Shown piece by piece: positions 52,820-62,139 of a stretch of 64,000 nt of DNA. The notes beneath the pieces are model-generated. The model searched no databases. It had not been told where the DNA came from and saw only the letters and a list, made by a program, of their open reading frames with translations. Position numbers and translations under genes: made by a program. Source of the stretch: Diprion similis (Eukaryota; Arthropoda; Insecta; Hymenoptera; Diprionidae); NCBI RefSeq assembly GCF_021155765.1, contig NC_060118.1, positions 9,421,646 to 9,485,645 of the forward strand, read 5' to 3'. Numbering within the stretch: the first letter of the stretch is position 1; every line of letters begins with the position of its first letter.

Positions 52820-53580
52820 CTGAATTTTCAAAATCTCACTTCAGACTCATAATCAGCAACCCCAAAAACACAGATTTCTTATAAAATTTGACTCAGCACA
52901 ATAACGTGTGACTCAAAGGGTTATCGCAGACCGACCACAAGACGCTATCGGGATTCTCTTGACACTGTAACGCATGGTGACATCTCAATGAATGTTGCAA
53001 CATTAATCGCCAGCTGATATTTGAAGAGCGATTGCTAATCATCCCACTAGAGTGAACTTGTCTGACTTAACCCTTTAAGTCACGCTGGGACGCTCCACCT
53101 TCTTTTGTAGCTTTTTAATCATTAAACTACATTTTTGATAACAATTGCAGAGTTTTTTTGTTCCACGAAAAAATATAAGATTTATTTCTTTATTCATTGG
53201 AAAAATAGCACATGTAAACAAATGATCGATATTTGTACTTTTCAACGAAAAGAAGCATTTTCTGCTCATCTACCATGAAAATCCAAATGCCAATTTTCAC
53301 ACAAACTTAATACACACCGAAAAATTTTACAGAATTTTTTCAAAATTTTTATTTTTTTGTCTATCCACCACCTTAGATCTGCCATTTTTAATTTTTCTAT
53401 TTCGAGTTTAGTTTCGTAATCAGTGACCGCTAAAACCATGTAACATACAGTTTTATCAAAATCAAATAAATTTTTTAATATTCGTCCGCCATTTTGAATT
53501 TTTGAATTTTGACTTCAAATTCATAATCAGCGACCCCAAAAGCCTGTGAATGCAAAATTTCAAGTGAATCGCGTACACGG
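52820..53580. repeat. Degenerate dispersed repeat, three or more partial copies
   Basis: Variants of a phrase like TCATAATCAGCGACCCCAAA following a TTTTGAATTTTGACTTCAAA-type run occur near 52,840-52,870, 53,400-53,440 and 53,505-53,545, the last two preceded by a CCGCCATTTT/CTGCCATTTT-like lead. A looser relative lies at 2,725-2,895. Looks like an old interspersed repeat family; no coding capacity. Confidence 0.5.
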
Positions 53581-54499
53581 AAAAATGTATGCATAAAAGG
53601 ATTATCTATCTTAAATAACTTGTCTGTAGAATTGGAACTGATAAGGGTACTCAAAGTGAACAAGAATCTATAGACGTATTATAGTTTACAGCACATTACC
53701 ACATCGCTATTGAGCGACTTTACCAGCACGCGGATGTCTGAAATGATTATATATCGCGATGAAAAGTGAAATACATGAGCACTGCACTGTCTTACTAAAA
53801 TTTTGCGAATTTGACAGTGGTTTTTGAGAGTAAAACTGATACAGTCTAAAGTCAGTGATCATTTCTTACAATAAGCACATCGTATGGCTACTGGATGTTG
53901 GACATACCATTTTTCAAAAATAACATACTTATGTATACTCCACTGGGTTACTCTACCACAATAACACAGTGTCAAAAACTATGAGCACACGCTATCCATA
54001 TAGGTACATACATATCGCTGATAGCACTCACATTTATTTATTTATTTTCATATAAGTTCCCGCACAGGCCCTTATAGAGATGGGATAAACACCCAAATGA
54101 AGTTTTGGATGAAATCGAATAGGAAAAAGAAGGTCTAATCCATTTATACTCGACATTTTGAGCAGAGATACCCAACTGCTTTGAAATCTGCTGTTTTACT
54201 GAACGATCATCACTTAATACACTAATCGGATCCTGTTTCTATTGAAAAAGTAACTGCTTATCCTGATCATTAGAGAGTATCTAGTTTTTTTCGGTATAAA
54301 GGTGTGAATGAACCAGATGATGTTGAATTTCTTAGCAAGTATGATAGACACATTTGTAATCAAACTCACCATTTGTGAACTAAAGTATCTCGTGGATGTT
54401 TGTGGCTCATCAGATAGCTATACATTGGAAGCCAACAAGTGGAGGAAGTTATCTCGGAAGTCCGGGGAAAACCTAGTCGCGAAAGAGGGGATGGCAAAG

Positions 54500-54507
54500 T
54501 ATATAAG
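54500..54507 (+). promoter_or_regulatory. TATA box of P450 copy 5
   Basis: TATATAAG lies about 170 bp before the ATG at 54,675. The leader at 54,571-54,605 (AGTTTTATTGAAGTGAAGAT) has a clear counterpart upstream of copy 6 (62,438-62,475), supporting a shared origin of the two 5' regions. Confidence 0.6.
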
Positions 54508-54674
54508 CCAACAACATGTTTGAAGTGGAGCTCCGGTCTCAAGAACTGAACGTAATCCGGTAATGTGAGAAAAAGTTTTATTGAAGTGAAGATTTCGTGG
54601 TTGAAGAACCTGACAACTCCAGTGAAGTCTTCAAATCATATTTTCGTACATTAGAAGATATAATAACAAAAAAC

Positions 54675-56994
54675 ATGGTGCTTCACTCCAGCTATTTCAT
54701 CCTGGAAATCGGCGGAATAATAATTGCCATTGCCATATCTGTCTATGTGTACTTAAAATATGTGGCCTTCAATTACTGGAGTTCGAGAAATGTCATTTCT
54801 CCAGAGCCGGTCATTCCTTTTGGCCATATCAAGCCCGTCACCGAGAGAAAACGTTCAATAGGTATGACAAAGTGCCATCAAGTGTTTCTGCATGAACGGA
54901 ACTATAAGTCCGACAAACTAAGTATTAATTTTGTGTGAGTAAATAATTTTCTGGTATGTCGCAGGTGAACTTTTCAAAGATATCTACTTGGAGTATAAGA
55001 AAAATCCAATTATTGGTGTTTATTTTTTTACCCGGCCTAACCTCGTCGTCGCTGATCTGGACCTCTTACGTTTTGTTCTGACAAAAGAATTTCCGCGCTT
55101 CCACGACCGTGGAGTTTACTGCGACGAGAAGGCTGAACCTTTGTCTGGACATTTGTTTTCGCTACCTGGTGCCAAATGGAGATTTTTGAGGAACAAGTTC
55201 TCTCCCACGTTCACTTCCAGTAAGATAAAACATATGTTCTCTACGATTAAGGAGACTTCCAGCAGACTTTCTCAGATTGTTGAGAAAAAAGCACGAAATT
55301 CTGAAGTGATTGAGATAAAAGATCTTATGGCAAGGTCAGTTTACCTCTACAGAGGCCCAAATTCCATTAAGCTGGTATAAATATGTCCAAATACTTACCG
55401 ATCTTCCGTTTCTCACGACAAAGGTTTTCCACCGACGTGATCGCCTCGGTGGCTTTTGGCATTGATTGTAACAGCCTAGAGAATCCAGATGCTGAATTCC
55501 GGGCGATGGGTAGAAAGTTTTTTGCGCCGAGAAAGGGTATAACCGGATTTGTTTTCGCATTTCCAATTTTGCATAAACTGTTTAAATTCCGTGCGATCGA
55601 CGAAGAAGTAACCAATTTTTTCATGGGCGCTTTCAAGGAGGCCGTGGAATATAGAACGGCCAATAACGTCGTTCGAAAAGACTTTTTAGACTTGGTTATA
55701 CAGCTGATATATAAAGGCTACGTTCATAATGACGACGAAAAAACACCGCTGCCTGGGACAGGTATTTTGCCAATCGATTTACTTTGGATTACTTGAAAAA
55801 AAGTAGATGCGAGAAAGTTGTAATAGTTTTTATTCTGTAAAAAAAAAGTTGACGAGCAGAAGATCACCATGGACGAAGGAGCCGCACAAGCATTCGTCTT
55901 CTGGGTTGGTGGCTTTGATACATCATCGTCAACGGTGACTCATTGCCTCTACGAGTTGGCACTGAATCAGGAATTGCAGGAGAAAACAGCCGCGGAAATA
56001 AACAGAGTCCTCGAAGAATTCGGGGACGTTACTTACGAGTCCATCAAGGCGATGACTTATCTTCACAAAGTCGTTTCTGGTAAGTTGTTCTAAATAGCTA
56101 TTTATGTGGCATGCCCGTAAACCGCCTGTTTTTTTGGTAAGGATCAAGATTTCAGGACGAGCTGAAGGCGAGCCGGAAGCGAGTACTGGAATTATCCGAG
56201 CCAAAAAACGGTTTACGGGCATGCCACATACAATATTTTTCACGGTATGGGCATTGAAAAGCAAAACGAAGAGTGAGGTTATGTCACGATATGTTCGACG
56301 AAGCTACTTTATTCGCCAGTTTGGGATGCGCACTTCGAACTGCGCATCAAAACTGCGGAATAAAGACTTTATTCCGCAAATTTGTTCGCTGCCGTATAAA
56401 GCGTCACTTTACGGAACGAAAACTGCCACAAAAAGTGGACTTTTCAATGTCCATGCCGTAAAATAGTATATTACCACCAGATAATGTTCAACTGTGATCC
56501 ACAGAAACGCTGAGAAAGTACCCGGTCGTCCCGATACTCAACAGAGAGTGCACCGAGGATATTGACCTGCCTGGAACCGGCTTTCGAGCCACCAAGGGTA
56601 CTAAGATTATTGTCCCGGTTCTTGGGATCCATTGGGACCCCGACCTATATCCGGAACCAGAGAAATTCGACCCGGAACGGTTTAACGAGGAAAACATTGC
56701 CAAGAGGCACTCGTACGCTTACTTGCCATTTGGCGAGGGGCCCAGGAACTGTATCGGTACGTTGCGTTGGTGTTGTAACCTTCGATTATAAGGACAGGTT
56801 CAAACTAATTTGTTTCCATTTTAATCACAGGTATGAGGTTCGGGTTGGTGCAGTCTAAAGTTGGCCTGATCCGGATGTTGTCAAAGTTCCGTTTTACTCC
56901 TGGGCCAAACTTGGAAGTGCCTTTAGTAATGGACAAGGCAAACTTCGTGCAGATGGCCCTAAATGGAGTATCATTGCGTGTCCAAATGCGATAA
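54675..56994 (+). CDS. Cytochrome P450, CYP6-like (copy 5), intact
   Basis: Microsomal monooxygenase of the CYP3 clan. Exons 54675-54861, 54965-55334, 55424-55761, 55849-56079, 56505-56756 and 56831-56994 sum to 1,542 bp (513 aa). N-terminal anchor (about residues 8-28), WRFLR, an altered I-helix GGFDTSSST (319-327; copies 1 and 3 have AGFET), ETLR (376-379), PERF, haem loop FGEGPRNCIG with Cys458. The acceptor of exon 4 (…AAAAAAAAAG) lacks the usual pyrimidine tract next to AG; T-rich sequence lies 15-25 bp upstream. Intron 4 (425 bp) carries a MITE-like insertion. AATAAA at 57,107-57,112. Closest to copy 6. Substrate unknown. Confidence 0.94.
56096..56467. mobile_element. MITE-like, hairpin-rich insertion in P450 intron 4
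   Basis: Intron 4 of copy 5 is 425 bp where copies 1, 3 and 4 have about 70-90 bp. Most of the excess is strongly self-complementary. GTGGCATGCCCGTAAACCGC (56,106) pairs with GGTTTACGGGCATGCCAC (56,210-56,227). TTTTTCACGGTATGGGCATTG (about 56,237) pairs with CAATGTCCATGCCGTAAAA (about 56,445). GCGGAATAAAG and CTTTATTCCGC form an almost perfect palindrome around 56,365. GATGCGCA and TGCGCATC flank an 8-bp loop near 56,325. The outer ends (CTATTTATGTGGCATG and the complement of CATGCCGTAAAATAG) look like imperfect terminal inverted repeats. No coding capacity; superfamily unassigned. Confidence 0.75.
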
Positions 56995-58284
56995 TGCGAT
57001 GGAGTCAATGTGTAGTATTCAATTGATATTGTGCAATGTAAGTGTAAGATTCCTAAGATGGTGGGAGCTAGGATGAACCTTACAGTCTTCAGTAAACGAG
57101 CTTCGTAATAAATCGTGTTTCGAAACCAGGCGTTCTTGTATTTCTTCTTTGTGATAGAATTTCTGTAACCACTCATTCCATTGGCAATGGTGGTGACAAA
57201 AATCTATTTGCCAAAACTGGAGACCGAATTTCTTGGTAGTTTGTAAGCAACACTGACATTATGTCATCCACCTACGTCAGAAAAATATTTACACTCACGA
57301 TATCAGACTCTGATTATGTGATTTACGCTGCTTATCGTACTTAGACTGCTTATGCAATACGCTGGTATATTTGCTTCGCCATTAAAGTTATCTGAATTCA
57401 GGTTCATTTGCTCCTTTCAGATTCATATACCCACCACTCCGATTTCTTTACAGATATTTTACATAACATTGTAGTGTGTATAAAATTAAAAGTTCCATTA
57501 ATGGTGTCCGAGTGAGCGAAAACAATCCACGATACTTTTTTGTTTTGCTCAAAGTGTCAACGAAGCCCCAGTATGGAATATCGACCATCAATTCGAACGT
57601 GAGCACGCGCCAACTTTATGTTTCTCCACTGATTGGATAAACGGTACCTTTGCACATATGTCAAAGGTTTCGCGAATAACACTTTCAACGAAAGTGATAT
57701 AAAAATTGTTTACAGTTATTATTGGGATTTGGTGATTAGCTAACGTAGATAACGTCAAATTATCAACTTGATTAGCTATCACGATGTAAAATCCATTCGT
57801 CATATGACCCGTTGTTTCTTACAAGATCAATATGTCCATTCACAGTGAGAGTATTACTATGATAATGAGAAAGCAGCTGCGTACTGTATAGTTTTGTATA
57901 GTTTTCTTTTTTACTCAACGAAATTATAGTCATTATTTTTCCGTACTTTTAGTTAGTTATTATAATATTGTTTATTGTTAGTATACCAGTCCTACGCACA
58001 GGTTCTTGTAAGTTCCTGTAAGTTTTTAAATTTTTACTTTCATGTACATACATTTGTAATTTATTACCAGTAAATAAATAATAACGTTAATAATAATAAT
58101 ATTTCTCAAATGTTTCAAATGCAAGCATGTATCTGCAGTACTGCCACAACATTCCTGCAATGTTGCAACTGCAGTTGCAATATTGCAAATTGTGAAAACA
58201 TTTCACAAATCGTGGTGCATGCTGGGTCAGATTTAATGTCACGCAAAAACGATGCATACTTACTTAACATCCCAGTCAATATCT
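56995..58284. other. Intergenic between P450 copy 5 and the Polinton-like element
   Basis: Contains the copy 5 polyadenylation signal (57,107-57,112), then AT-rich DNA with only short open frames. Around 58,130-58,200 a short run repeats variations of TTGCAACTGCAGTTGCAATA, locally palindromic. No gene recognised. Confidence 0.5.
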
Positions 58285-58290
58285 GAGCAC
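58285..58290. repeat. Left target-site duplication GAGCAC
   Basis: GAGCAC directly abuts the left end of the element and is repeated exactly at 62,140-62,145 beyond the right end. The six-base length is the insertion footprint known for Maverick/Polinton integrases. Confidence 0.9.
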
Positions 58291-58385
58291 AGTAGATAAG
58301 ATATGAGAGTTCTGGCGCACAATGGCGGCGTTTCGAGGAGGGGGTTCCCCCCATTCCTACGGGCCGGCCGGGCCAGCAGCAGCGG
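58291..58385 (+). repeat. Left terminal inverted repeat (95 bp)
   Basis: Matches the reverse complement of 62,045-62,139 at 94 of 95 positions (A against G at position 85). Contains palindromes GGGGGTTCCCCCC-like and GGGCCGGCCGGGCC, so a single strand could fold into a GC-rich terminal hairpin. Immediately inside are runs of 12 G (58,391-58,402) and 18 G (58,430-58,447) not present at the other end. Confidence 0.95.
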
Positions 58386-58794
58386 CGCGCGGGGGGGGGG
58401 GGTCCGCGAAGGGTGCGCGAGGGGTGCGCGGGGGGGGGGGGGGGGGGCAAAATCCTGTCGGGTCTTGTTCGATGGCGGGAAGCTCTAAGTTAGATAACGC
58501 TAGACCACTTGAGAAAAATTCCTTGAAATGCAGCCTTTCAACTCATGCCGATAATGAATGCAGTGGGGTGGTAATGTAAATAAATCTGTACATACTAAAT
58601 TTTATCATAAATGCCGGATGCAGCTGTTGAAATAAATCTGTCACACATAAAAGATTCTTCAAAAATTATTAAAAAATGCCAGATGTCGGTTACGGGAGGA
58701 TGGAGAGCGGGGGCGGTTTTTCCCTCGAAAAATTTTCCCCTCGATATGCAGGTCGAGTCTTGTTTGATGGAAGAATCGTGGTGGGGATGGATGG

Positions 58795-58804
58795 TATATA
58801 AAAT
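58795..58804 (+). promoter_or_regulatory. TATA box for the first gene of the element
   Basis: TATATAAAAT lies 160 bp before the ATG at 58,955. About 25 bp downstream begins a 58-bp direct duplication whose units start AGTCACTCTGTTCTC, a plausible initiator, so the element appears to carry its own promoter. Confidence 0.6.
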
Positions 58805-58820
58805 ACCGATTCATTTCGAT

Positions 58821-58937
58821 AGTCACTCTGTTCTCATCGTCTTCTCGTCGCGTACTGTTCGTACTTGTGAAAAAGGAAAGTCACTCTGTTCTCATCGTCT
58901 TCTCGTCGCGTACTGTTCGTACTTGTGAAAAAAGAAA
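58821..58937 (+). repeat. 58-bp tandem duplication in the leader of the first element gene
   Basis: AGTCACTCTG... to ...GTGAAAAAGGAA occurs at 58,821 and again at 58,879, nearly identical. It lies between the TATA box and the ATG and may duplicate the transcription start region. Confidence 0.92.
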
Positions 58938-58954
58938 CTCTCATCGAAAACGCT

Positions 58955-59260
58955 ATGGATTTGGGAAAAATCAACCACGCCAGCCGCCTGGAGAATCTGC
59001 CGACCAAGAAGATGTCGGAATTCGAAATTGGAGAGGTGTATAACGTCACCGGACTACGACTGGTCAAAACGAAATTCGGGGTACGTGTTCTGGCCGAGAT
59101 TGAGGGGGAATACAACGTCTTCCTACCACCAAGAATCGCGAAAGTTCTGCAAGAAGATTCGAATCAGCTGACCGAAATGTGTGATATGGCTGGGGCAAAT
59201 CGTCTACAGTTGAAATACTTCGGGGGAGAGTTCAACAAGTTTGAATTTTCGTGCAGTTAG
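58955..59260 (+). CDS. Element gene 1, 101-aa protein of unknown function
   Basis: Intact open frame from the first ATG downstream of the TATA box (upstream in-frame codons lack ATG). The protein is soluble-looking, basic near residues 15-20, with a core reading EIGEVYNVTGLRLVKTKFG then V-L-A-E-I-E and YNVFLPPRIAKVL, ending with GGEFNKFEF. The alternating hydrophobic strands and a KTKFG turn suggest a small beta-barrel, perhaps OB-fold-like and nucleic-acid binding; this is inference only. No membrane segment or signal peptide. It precedes gene 2 by 135 bp on the same strand inside the element, so it is cargo and not a host gene. Confidence 0.7.
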   Translation: MDLGKINHASRLENLPTKKMSEFEIGEVYNVTGLRLVKTKFGVRVLAEIEGEYNVFLPPRIAKVLQEDSNQLTEMCDMAGANRLQLKYFGGEFNKFEFSCS

Positions 59261-59395
59261 GTGCCACAGATAATTTACATCGTATCCCCTCCACTTCCAT
59301 CAGATTCGACGGGGTAACACCTGGTATGCGGGGGAACGAATAGTCAGTCGTCTACGGATATTTGAGAAAAATCGAGCTCGGCATCCCTCTGCACC

Positions 59396-60262
59396 ATGGA
59401 GATGATCCTGGACGTGCAATGTTTCATCGATCAAGGCAACCAGCTTGTACCCAAAGAAGTCGCAGCCATATACATAAACGGTTCGGGTTTGGAGCACATC
59501 CTCATTAAACCACCATGTGATTTAACCAGCCTACCAATCGAATATAGAGCTACTAACGCCTCGTTAACGCGCAATCATCACGGGATACCATGGAATGTCG
59601 GCAACAAATCTCACGATGAAGTACCGAAGATTCTGAGAAAAATTGTGAGAAATGCGTGTTACGTATACGTCAAAGGAGCAGAGAATAAAGCATGGTTGAC
59701 GGAGATCCTCGGTGGCACCACGCCAGTTATTAATATGGAAGATTTACACATCGAGCCCCCTACACTGGTAAAATTGAAATATATGGAAGTGGCACCCTTG
59801 CACGACCTAAACCACGGATACTTCCCATCGGACGATATTTGTAAATATGCGGAAGAAGGATCGATTTGGTATGATGACAACCCTGAATACATCCCGGGAT
59901 ACAACTGTGCCTTTGAGAACGTTCAGCGGCTGAGAAGTTGGTATTTGAAGGAGTGTACCGGCTCTCTCGAGAAATCACTCCACCTGTACAAGGAATTGGC
60001 TGGTTTAAGAGCAATGAGGTCTGAGGATATCGCTTTTTTACCGAAAGAATTCGTCTACATGTTCGCATCAAATTCTATCAATGATGTGTGGGATAAGCTG
60101 CCTGAGAATATTAAAATGGATGCCAACATCTACAGTTGTCGCAGATGTACCCTGCATTATATACCCGGACCCGATGGCGATATAGTGGACGGTCCAAACC
60201 CTCTGGTTAAAGACTGTTTGGAATGCAATCGTCTGCCTAAAAAATGTAGGCAATATGTTTGA
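59396..60262 (+). CDS. Element gene 2, 288-aa protein of unknown function
   Basis: The longest uninterrupted single-exon frame in the window. The start has context CACCATGG, and a TCAGTCG initiator-like motif lies 50 bp upstream at 59,344-59,350. AATAAA follows at 60,327-60,332. No signal peptide or membrane segment. Visible features: MILDVQCFID at the start, an NHHGIPWNVG segment near 60-70, a YVKGAENKAWL stretch near 95-105, and at the C-terminus two CxxC pairs (SCRRC and DCLECN) spaced about 30 residues apart, which could bind a metal. I have an impression of similar uncharacterised proteins in other arthropod genomes but cannot name a family. No transposase signature is evident. Confidence 0.8.
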   Translation: MEMILDVQCFIDQGNQLVPKEVAAIYINGSGLEHILIKPPCDLTSLPIEYRATNASLTRNHHGIPWNVGNKSHDEVPKILRKIVRNACYVYVKGAENKAWLTEILGGTTPVINMEDLHIEPPTLVKLKYMEVAPLHDLNHGYFPSDDICKYAEEGSIWYDDNPEYIPGYNCAFENVQRLRSWYLKECTGSLEKSLHLYKELAGLRAMRSEDIAFLPKEFVYMFASNSINDVWDKLPENIKMDANIYSCRRCTLHYIPGPDGDIVDGPNPLVKDCLECNRLPKKCRQYV

Positions 60263-60326
60263 AAATACCAATAGAATTTACAACAATTACATCCTCGCTG
60301 ATACATATAATAAGAATGCAGTATTC

Positions 60327-60332
60327 AATAAA
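60327..60332 (+). terminator. Polyadenylation signal after element gene 2
   Basis: AATAAA 65 bp after the stop codon of the 288-aa frame, consistent with a polymerase II transcript produced by the element. Confidence 0.6.
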
Positions 60333-60417
60333 ATTATTTACATATTTAGAAAAAATAGAACTGATTGTAATTACATCCTAGCGCATACATAGAATTAAAA
60401 TTTTATATGTAATTAGA

Positions 60418-60596
60418 TTATTATTGAATTCATTACAATTATACACATATCTTCATAACTTTCATCCGTTTTTGTGAAATAAATGTAAATATTATGAATT
60501 TCATTTGTGTGAAAATATATGATAAATAATTGTGTAATTTTTTGTAATACATGATTTTACTCCCCGAAGTAATCCATAAAATCATCTTCATTATCA
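60418..60596. repeat. Internal direct duplication, first copy (second at 61,604-61,765)
   Basis: The two segments share long phrases such as AACTTTCATCCGTT, GTGAAATAAATGTAAATATT and AATCCATAAAATCATC. The second copy ends in the 3' end of the minus-strand acidic frame. The first copy carries only its last 12 or so codons (minus strand, stop at 60,557-60,559, ending DFMDYFGE against DFMDYFEE), followed by unrelated sequence. It is therefore a truncated copy of that gene's tail. Confidence 0.85.
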
Positions 60597-61030
60597 CGAG
60601 ATGTGTGGCCGGAAAAATTTTCTCAAAACACTTTACCCAAAAAACTCTTCTCGGGAGGTTTTCCCGTCAAACGTCGTAAAACTTTGTAACATGGATCTGC
60701 ACTGCCAGCCTTTCCTCATGTGATTTTTTTCCTACTTGACAGGTTGCACATGCGACTTTTCACCAAACAGCCCTTTTCGTCAGATCCCATAAACATAAAT
60801 TACCCGGTCAAGAGTTTAGGGATCAGAATTCATCTCTATGCCACTCGAAGCCGCTTCCCGCCAACCGATTTTCCCACTGGGTATCTCCAACGTGTTTATT
60901 TTTTTTCACTGATAGGGGAGGGATGGGCGTGTGCAGGCTCGGACGTGGTCGACCACAATTGCGCGCAAACTCCCGGAGAAACCGTGAATTCATACCAAGA
61001 TTCCACATTGCATGGGTCAAAGATCTTTCA

Positions 61031-61186
61031 GAAAACTGCGTTGTTCATTAATTTATAAAAGTTTTTTTTCAAATTCACTGTTCGATTTTTTTCCGTAAAT
61101 CAGTATTAAAATATTTTTAGAGTAATATGTTCAATGTAAGGATGTAACAAAATTTTATCATAAATGCCGGATGCAGCTGTTGAAAT
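61031..61186. repeat. Internal 155-bp direct repeat (second copy 61,375-61,528)
   Basis: GAAAACTGCGTTGTTCATT through ATGCAGCTGTTGAAA occurs twice, 344 bp apart, with a few substitutions and small indels. Its last 37 bp (TTTTATCATAAATGCCGGAT...) also occurs a third time near the left end at 58,597-58,633. Confidence 0.9.
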
Positions 61187-61524
61187 TATGCGATAGATGT
61201 CTATACCACTTTGCTGTAAAACCTACGCCTACGACCTAACGATCTACGAATAAAGTGTGCATACCATTTCCAAGATCTGAAGATTTAAATTTAAAGGTCA
61301 AACTTTTTAATAACAAAGACACTGTCCCGTTTGTTGTTAACGCCGATCTCACTAACATCTTCGATTGTTTTACCGAAAACTGCGTTGTTCATTGATTTAT
61401 AAAAGTTTTTTTCAAATTTACTGTTCGATTTTTTCCGTAAATCAGTATTGAAATCTTTTTAGAGTAATATGTTCAATGTAAGGATGTAACAAAATTTTAT
61501 CATAAATGTCGGATGCAGCTGTTG

Positions 61525-61592
61525 AAACAGATACCACGAATACTTCCCATCGGACAATATTTGGAAACACGCGGGACAAGGATCGATTCGGT
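61525..61592 (+). pseudogene. Decayed fragment of element gene 2
   Basis: ATACCACGAATACTTCCCAT and the following bases match the gene 2 segment at 59,811-59,875 (codons for HGYFPSDDICKYAEEGSIW) with several substitutions. The match stops abruptly and joins a copy of the gene 2 downstream region. It marks a second, mostly deleted copy of gene 2 within the element. Confidence 0.75.
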
Positions 61593-61725
61593 GTTTAATA
61601 AGATTATTACAGAATTTATTACAATTATACATATATCTTTATAACTTTCATCCGTTCTTGTGAAATAAATGTAAATATTATGAATTTCATTTGTGGAAAA
61701 ATATAATTTTGTGTAATACATAGTT

Positions 61726-62127
61726 TTACTCCTCGAAATAATCCATAAAATCATCCTCATTATCATGATCACTATCATCATCTTCATCATCAGCATCATT
61801 TTCTATATCTATCATTATGGCGACAGTCTCATTTTCCCATTTTTCTATAATAATTTGTATAGGCGTTCGATTATAATAATTTATGTAATATCGGCTGTTT
61901 GGCCGCGCTCGAGCCTCCCGCGCATCTTCAACGAGTCCCCGAAGTTCCTCCAGCGAGAACTCTGACGCTGCTTCAGAAAATCCGATGGTTATTTCGTCCC
62001 CAACCTCCGCAACCCCCTCAACCTCCTCCTCATCTTCAGTCCATCCGCTGCTGCCGGCCCGGCCGGCCCGTAGGAATGGGGGGAACCCCCTCCTCGAAAC
62101 GCCGCCATTGTGCGCCAGAACTCTCAT
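61726..62127 (-). CDS. Acidic 133-aa frame at the right end of the element
   Basis: Open minus-strand frame that converges on genes 1 and 2. The ATG and roughly the first 28 codons (MRVLAHNGGVSRRGFPPFL) lie inside the right terminal inverted repeat. The middle (ASEFSLEELRGLVEDAREA) looks helical and the C-terminus is a run of Asp/Glu ending DFMDYFEE. The same N-terminal codons occur in the left repeat reading inward but run into the poly-G tract. No family recognised. An internal start is possible and a promoter was not identified, so expression is uncertain. Confidence 0.5.
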   Translation of the reverse strand: MRVLAHNGGVSRRGFPPFLRAGRAGSSGWTEDEEEVEGVAEVGDEITIGFSEAASEFSLEELRGLVEDAREARARPNSRYYINYYNRTPIQIIIEKWENETVAIMIDIENDADDEDDDSDHDNEDDFMDYFEE

Positions 62128-62139
62128 ATCTTATCTACT
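62045..62139 (-). repeat. Right terminal inverted repeat (95 bp)
   Basis: Inverted partner of 58,291-58,385 with one mismatch. Overlaps the start of the acidic minus-strand frame. Confidence 0.95.

Larger units (their letters stand above)
51277..54499. other. Intergenic, repeat-rich, with P450 debris
   Basis: About 3.2 kb with no intact gene. It contains a possible P450 exon-2 scrap at 52,441-52,480, a TATATAG at about 52,315 and several degenerate copies of a dispersed repeat (52,820-53,580). Open frames (for example 51,981-52,271) lack recognisable features. Confidence 0.5.
58291..62139. mobile_element. Non-autonomous Polinton-like element, 3,849 bp
   Basis: Boundaries are seen directly: 95-bp terminal inverted repeats with one mismatch, ends AGTAGATAAG...CTTATCTACT, and a perfect 6-bp target duplication. 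Six-base duplications with AG-type termini are characteristic of Mavericks/Polintons, but those are 15-20 kb and encode DNA polymerase B, integrase, packaging ATPase, protease and capsid proteins, none of which is visible here. Contents: two plus-strand genes (58,955-59,260 and 59,396-60,262), a convergent minus-strand frame (61,726-62,127), poly-G tracts beside the left repeat, and a rearranged centre with direct duplications. One TIR mismatch and intact target sites suggest recent insertion, while the centre shows older decay. It sits about 400 bp upstream of the copy 6 ATG. Other superfamilies with 6-bp duplications are not excluded. Confidence 0.88.

Noticed and set aside
56104..56466. 120-codon plus-strand frame in intron 4 of P450 copy 5
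   Set aside because: Lies wholly inside the palindromic insertion and shows no protein-like features.
58303..58488. Plus-strand frame starting in the left terminal repeat as a gene
   Set aside because: It runs into the poly-G tracts, giving a low-complexity Gly/Arg stretch; it exists only because the repeat copies the N-terminus of the right-end frame.
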